A DNA stretch of 64,000 bases from the NCBI GenBank assembly GCA_009783465.1, contig WRDM01000004.1, positions 1 to 64,000 of the forward strand, given 5' to 3'. Of the stretch, positions 59,356 through 64,000 are shown in pieces. The notes beneath the pieces are model-generated. The model saw nothing but the letters and a program-made list of their open reading frames with translations. It had not been told where the DNA came from and made no database searches. Source of the DNA: Phycisphaerae bacterium. Its GTDB lineage: Bacteria; Planctomycetota; Phycisphaerae; SM23-33. Position 1 is the stretch's first letter, and each line of letters opens with the position of its first letter. Made by a program: the position numbers and the translations under genes.

Positions 59356-60657
59356 ATGCCCATCACCGACCCACACGCCCTCGCCGCCACCGTTCGCAAG
59401 GCCGTGGCTGACGTTACCATTACCGATATTCACACGCACCTGTTCCCGCCATCGCATGGCGGGTTGCTGTTATGGGGCATTGACGAACTGTTGACGTATC
59501 ACTACCTGCTGGCGGAGTTGTTTATCGCCACCGGGCAGCCGCCCAAGGCGTTTTACGCGCTGCCGAAATCGCGGCAGGCGGAGATGGTGTGGGACGAAAT
59601 GTTCCTGCGGCGAAGTCCCGTCACCGAGGCTGCCCGCGGCGTGTTGCAGGTGATTCAATCGCTTGGTCTGGACGCGGGCGAGCGCGATCTCGTGACGTTG
59701 CGAAAGGCCTTCGCGGGCCTGACCGCCAGGCCGGAGGAGTATCTCGAACGCGTCTTTACGCTGGCGGGGCTTGACTACGCCGTCATGACCAACGACCCGT
59801 TCGTGCCCGCCGAAGTCGACGCCTGGCTGGCCAATCGTCCCGTGCCCGAACGGCTCAAAACCGCCCTGCGAATCGACACGATGGTGACCAACTGGCCGGC
59901 CGCCGTGCTGAAAATGGCCGCCCAGGGACACTCCAGCAGCGGCGGCGGCACCACGCAAACCGCACGAAAATTCCTCGCCGAGTGGGTCGCCCGCATCAAG
60001 CCGCTCTACCTGGCCGCCTCACTGCCCGACAGCTTCCGTTACGACGGCGTCCGCGCCACCGATCCCAACGACGACAACCCCAGCAACCACGCCGCCGACC
60101 GCCGACACGTCTGCGAACCCTCCCGCGTCCTCGACGACGTCATCCTCCCCCTCGCCCGTGAAACGGGCCTGCCACTGGCGCTCATGATCGGCGTGCGCCG
60201 CCAGGTCAACTCCGAATTCGGCCTGGCCGGCGACGGCGTGGGCGCAACCCACGTCGCCTCCGTGGCCGCCCTGGCGGCGAAAAACCCCGACGTGAAATTC
60301 CTCATCACCACGCTCGCGCGCGGCGATCAGCACGAATTGGCCGTCACGGCGAGGAAATTCGCCAACCTGCACCTCTTCGGCTGCTGGTGGTTCTGCAACC
60401 AGAGCAGCATCATCCGCGAGATGACGACGCTCCGCGTGGAGCTGCTGGGCACCGCCTTCACCGCCAACCACAGCGACGCCCGCGTGCTGGACCAGCTCCT
60501 CTACAAGTGGCCAACCACGCGAAAAATCGTCGCCGACGTGCTGACGGAAAAATACGGCGAACTCTTCGCCACCGGCTGGCGACCGACCGAACAGGAAATC
60601 GCCACCGACATACGTCGCATCCTCGGCGGGTCGTTCGAGGCGTTCGTGGCGCGGTGA
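59356..60657 (+). CDS. Uronate-isomerase-like (amidohydrolase-fold) protein
   Basis: The 433-residue protein starts at an ATG with AAGGAAG nine bases upstream and has TDIHTHLFPPSHGGLLLWGI with metal ligands His26 and His28. YHYLLAELFIATGQPPKAFY, VWDEMFLRRSPVTEAARGVL and later IGVRRQVN and GCWWFCNQSSIIREMTTLR are patterns of the UxaC glucuronate isomerase family. UxaC turns glucuronate into fructuronate. Several internal differences mean the substrate could differ. No other uronate genes are nearby. Confidence 0.78.
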   Translation: MPITDPHALAATVRKAVADVTITDIHTHLFPPSHGGLLLWGIDELLTYHYLLAELFIATGQPPKAFYALPKSRQAEMVWDEMFLRRSPVTEAARGVLQVIQSLGLDAGERDLVTLRKAFAGLTARPEEYLERVFTLAGLDYAVMTNDPFVPAEVDAWLANRPVPERLKTALRIDTMVTNWPAAVLKMAAQGHSSSGGGTTQTARKFLAEWVARIKPLYLAASLPDSFRYDGVRATDPNDDNPSNHAADRRHVCEPSRVLDDVILPLARETGLPLALMIGVRRQVNSEFGLAGDGVGATHVASVAALAAKNPDVKFLITTLARGDQHELAVTARKFANLHLFGCWWFCNQSSIIREMTTLRVELLGTAFTANHSDARVLDQLLYKWPTTRKIVADVLTEKYGELFATGWRPTEQEIATDIRRILGGSFEAFVAR

Positions 60658-60678
60658 GCGGAAGAACGCAACGTATGA

Positions 60679-61146
60679 ATGGGAAACATGGAAAATAACG
60701 AAGATATCGTACGTGTAGGCAAGATCCCGTTCGATGAACACCTTTCTATCGGACAACTCAGAAAACTTGCGAAACAGTGGTTCAAGGAAAAATACAAGCA
60801 CAACAATAAATTCGTCAACGAGGATACAGGACAAACCATTGAGGTCAGCGGAAGCGGAATTGGACACACCATACGCGAGGCACAGGACGTACTCACTATC
60901 TACTCGCTTGATGTTCTTCCTGAGATGATTGCTCGGATGAAATGGAAAGGTTTTGAACAGCCCAAAGAGCGGAAGGACGGAAAGCCTAACCCTGAAAACT
61001 TTTTGGGGATCGAACGGTACGAAACCAGGGTACAGGTGCGAGGCAACACATATACGGCGTATTTTGTTGTAAAAGTCGAGGAAATAGGCGGAAAAAAGGT
61101 CGGAAAGATGGAAAGGCTCTACTACTACAACCATCATATTAAGTAA
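60679..61146 (+). CDS. Orphan protein with LPD/PBECR-like features, low GC
   Basis: The 155-residue protein is clearly less GC-rich than its neighbours. It has KIPFDEHLSIGQLRKLAKQW, then FVNEDTGQTIEVSGSGIGHT and a C-terminal beta stretch (ETRVQVRGNTYTAYFVVKVE, MERLYYYNHHIK). The TGxxIxVSxxGxxHT pattern and conserved Tyr/His end resemble small domains (LPD, PBECR) found in phage polyvalent proteins and toxins. The match is from memory and weak. An ATG at 60688 is an alternative start. The protein probably arrived by transfer. Confidence 0.65.
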   Translation: MGNMENNEDIVRVGKIPFDEHLSIGQLRKLAKQWFKEKYKHNNKFVNEDTGQTIEVSGSGIGHTIREAQDVLTIYSLDVLPEMIARMKWKGFEQPKERKDGKPNPENFLGIERYETRVQVRGNTYTAYFVVKVEEIGGKKVGKMERLYYYNHHIK

Positions 61147-61314
61147 GGGCTGGCAGAAGCATAGCTACCTGACTGGACGTCACCGTCCTATCGCGGGCAG
61201 GTCATCTGTCAACCCTTCTATAAGCATTATCGGCTGCAACCCTGGAAAAATCAAGCATGGACGGCAATTTTTCCAAGGCAAACACATGCCCCGTGACGTG
61301 GGCGTATTTCCGCG

Positions 61315-62121
61315 TCATTTCCCCAGTTCTCTGCTTCTCGCGGCCGCGGCGCGGATGGCGGCAACCAGAATGGTTTTCGCGTTGGCGTGGTCGAGGGTTT
61401 CGATGGCGCGTTGGGTGGTGCCGTTTGGGCTGGTGACGTTGGCGCGGAGAGTTTGGGGCGGCGTGTCGTCAACGGCGAGCAGGGCGGCGGCGCCGGCGCA
61501 GGTTTGCACCGCCAGCGTGCGGGCGGTGGCGGGGTCGAGGCCCTCCGCCACGCCGGCGGCGATCATCGCTTCGGCGAGATAAAACACGTACGCCGGCCCG
61601 GAGCCGGAAACCGCCGTCACTCCGTCCATGGCGGATTCGTCGACGACGACGCATCGGCCCGCCGTCGCGAAGACCGCGCCCGTCCAGTCGAGGTCGGCCC
61701 GCGTCGCGCGCGGGCCCGCACACGCCGCCGACATGCCCTGCCCCACCATCATCGGCGTGTTGGGCATCACGCGGACGATCCGCCCTCGCCCGCCGAGCAG
61801 TCTGTCGATCGCCGCCGTCGTGATGCCCGCGGCGATGCTGACGACCGTCGCGTCAGGTTTCACGACCTCCGCGACGGCAGGCAGCGCCGCCGGAATCACC
61901 TGCGGCTTGAGCGCCACCACCACGCGGCCGCACGACGCAGGCACCGCGTTGTCGGCCGTCGCGCGTACGCCCAGTTCGGCCAGCCGATCCCGCCGCGCCG
62001 GCGACAGGTCGCTGGCGACAATGCAATCGGCCGACAAAAACCCGCCGCGAATCACGCCGCGCACAATGGCCTCGGCCATGTTGCCTGCCCCGATGACGCC
62101 AAGTTCGTATCTCGTTTCCAT
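61315..62121 (-). CDS. proC: Pyrroline-5-carboxylate reductase
   Basis: The 268-residue protein has the ProC Rossmann start ELGVIGAGNMAEAIVRGVI, VVVALKPQVIPAAL, RVMPNTPMMVGQGMSA, and the C-terminal signature DGVTAVSGSGPAYVFYLAEA with TSPNGTTQRAIETL. It makes proline with NAD(P)H. The ATG at 62121 gives the normal length with GGTGGG upstream; 62130 is possible. The longer frame reaches into a family A hairpin. Confidence 0.95.
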   Translation of the reverse strand: METRYELGVIGAGNMAEAIVRGVIRGGFLSADCIVASDLSPARRDRLAELGVRATADNAVPASCGRVVVALKPQVIPAALPAVAEVVKPDATVVSIAAGITTAAIDRLLGGRGRIVRVMPNTPMMVGQGMSAACAGPRATRADLDWTGAVFATAGRCVVVDESAMDGVTAVSGSGPAYVFYLAEAMIAAGVAEGLDPATARTLAVQTCAGAAALLAVDDTPPQTLRANVTSPNGTTQRAIETLDHANAKTILVAAIRAAAARSRELGK

Positions 62122-62229
62122 GCCCACCATGGTGCGGTATCGGCGACCGTTTGACAAGGGGAAACAGGAGTGCACCAGGGCGAACGTATATACACCCTTT
62201 TTTCGCACAGGACTTGTGTTTAGGCTTGA

Positions 62230-62333
62230 CTGGCCGCAGGCCCTGCCATCTTGCGTTGTCGAACGTGGTGCGCGACAAAACGTTTTGATTGTCACAACGA
62301 TCGACAACGCAAAAATGGCAGGGCCTGCGCCAG
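62230..62333. repeat. Family A hairpin
   Basis: CTGGCCGCAGGCCCTGCCAT at 62230 pairs with ATGGCAGGGCCTGCGCCAG ending at 62333 (one base lost in the right arm). The gap 62131-62536 has no other gene. Confidence 0.85.
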
Positions 62334-62536
62334 ATCGGGCTATGCAACGATCTCCACCTGCAAACATGGGTACACCCGAATGGACGAATGGAAAGAAATG
62401 GAAAAATCGTTGGTCCGATTGGAAAAGCGACGATAAAATACGGCAGTGACATCTTTCGCCGGTCTCGTGTCAACTCGCTGAAGGCGAAACGCGGAACACA
62501 ATGTGTGCCATGCCTCTGTCGCGAAAGGATGGATGT

Positions 62537-63505
<969 letters not shown>

Positions 63506-63540
63506 CGCGACGGGAGAACGCATGTCGTTCGTAAAAACAC

Positions 63541-63585
63541 CGCGGGGCCGGTCATGTGACATGACCAGCCCCGCGCTCCTTTTTC
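63541..63585. terminator. Bidirectional intrinsic terminator
   Basis: GCGGGGCCGGTCATG and CATGACCAGCCCCGC form a strong stem with one bulge, followed by CCTTTTTC on the plus strand and GGTGTTTTT on the minus strand. It lies between convergent genes. Confidence 0.85.
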
Positions 63586-63634
63586 AAACCGTTTTCAGAC
63601 CGTTTCATCCACTCGCGTGGAAAACGCAGCCTTC

Positions 63635-64000
63635 TTACGCGCGGCGGCGACGCAGCAGCGCCAGGCCGCCCAGGGCCAGCAGGCTCATCGTCGCCGGCTC
63701 GGGAATGGCGGCTCCGAACAACTGGAACTCATGAATCTCCCTGCCGCCGCCGCCATTAAAGCCCCAGACGCCCCACGATCCTTTTTCCTCATTCCACGTT
63801 GCTGCCGGGTCGGTCTCGCTTCGTTCCCACCACGTCAACTCGGAGTCGTCCCAAGCCATGCGGAACATGTCGCCCGTGGCGGTCAGATCGAAGACAAGAT
63901 ATCCGGAGCTCCACACGTCGGTCGGGCCGAACACGGTCGTCCAGGTCAGCCCGCCATCGTCGGAGACCTCAAACGTCAACCCCATGATCTTGGCGTTCTC
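63635..64000 (-). CDS. PEP-CTERM sorting-domain protein, 5' part outside the window
   Basis: The visible C-terminal 121 residues have a beta-rich region (TFEVSDDGGLTWTTVFGPTD, YLVFDLTATGDMFRMAWDDS) and a classic PEP-CTERM tail: IPEPATMSLLALGGLALL followed by RRRRA. Proteins with this tail are cut and anchored or released by exosortase/archaeosortase-type enzymes. The reading frame stays open through base 64000, so the true start lies beyond the window. The domain upstream may be a concanavalin-like or similar sugar-binding fold. Confidence 0.88.
   Translation of the reverse strand, partial: ENAKIMGLTFEVSDDGGLTWTTVFGPTDVWSSGYLVFDLTATGDMFRMAWDDSELTWWERSETDPAATWNEEKGSWGVWGFNGGGGREIHEFQLFGAAIPEPATMSLLALGGLALLRRRRA

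Overview
The window reads as a GC-rich chromosome segment from an uncultured-type Planctomycetota, most likely class Phycisphaerae. This is inferred from a type II pseudopilin-like protein with a GFTLIE N-terminus, a PEP-CTERM protein, large secreted proteins built like alpha-2-macroglobulin, Yip1-like and DUF2007-like proteins, and abundant interspersed palindromes. Metabolic genes point to an at least partly anaerobic life: an oxygen-sensitive sulfatase-maturase-like radical SAM enzyme, a MetV/MetF methylene-THF reductase unit with an iron-sulfur flavoprotein, futalosine-pathway menaquinone synthesis (MqnE), and a radical SAM/dehydratase-like cluster. No tRNA, rRNA, CRISPR array, integrase or transposase was recognised.

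Layout. 0.3-2.2 kb: aminotransferase and a small AT-rich ORF. 2.4-7.5 kb: minus-strand operon of a COG3581 dehydratase-like protein, a tetraether-synthase-like (MJ0619/Tes) radical SAM protein and a SPASM radical SAM protein. 7.6-15.9 kb: acidic lipoprotein, DUF2007-like acidic protein, membrane proteins, a deoxyhypusine-synthase-like protein, a PIN toxin pair, a Spy-like periplasmic protein and a small lipoprotein. 16-24.6 kb: folE, mqnE, a glycosyltransferase, a Gfo/Idh oxidoreductase, a creatininase, folC and lipB. 24.7-33.2 kb: membrane-anchored and secreted proteins, a TPR protein and a CPBP protease. 33.5-40 kb: one 2184-residue secreted protein. 40-47.6 kb: maturase-like radical SAM, metF-metV-flavoprotein operon, an HEAGH membrane protein and a double NDK-fold protein. 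48-54 kb: candidate structured RNA, queF overlapping a degenerate ApbE-like gene, a TPR protein, a MntA/HepT-type pair and a nucleotidyltransferase-like/XRE pair with a likely operator. 54-64 kb: PMT-like membrane protein, thrC, paralogous two-TM proteins, a uronate-isomerase-like enzyme, proC, a pseudopilin-like protein and a PEP-CTERM protein running off the end.

The most unusual feature is the density and variety of interspersed inverted repeats, labelled here as families. A: long hairpin with CTGGCCGCAGGCCCTGCC arms. B: related hairpin with GGCTTGCC/GGCTCGCC arms. C: REP-like GGGCGTCCCGCCC. D: (TGGCTAY)n. E: (GACAAGY)n. F: (CTGTAGR)n. G: CACAGAG. H: CCCAGGGTGAGCGG plus CCTGACGCCACTGGC. 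I: GGATTAA. J: CGTTAAC. K: GGCTGGAGTCA. They fill nearly every intergenic space, often nest, supply the last codons and stops of several genes, and families C and E sit in frame inside conserved enzymes (MqnE, LipB, ThrC, two radical SAM proteins, a PMT-like protein). This resembles the Rickettsia palindromic elements, but the sequences are different.

Coordinates of CDS include the stop codon. Where the longest open frame began inside a repeat or upstream of a good ribosome-binding site, a downstream start was chosen and the reason is given.
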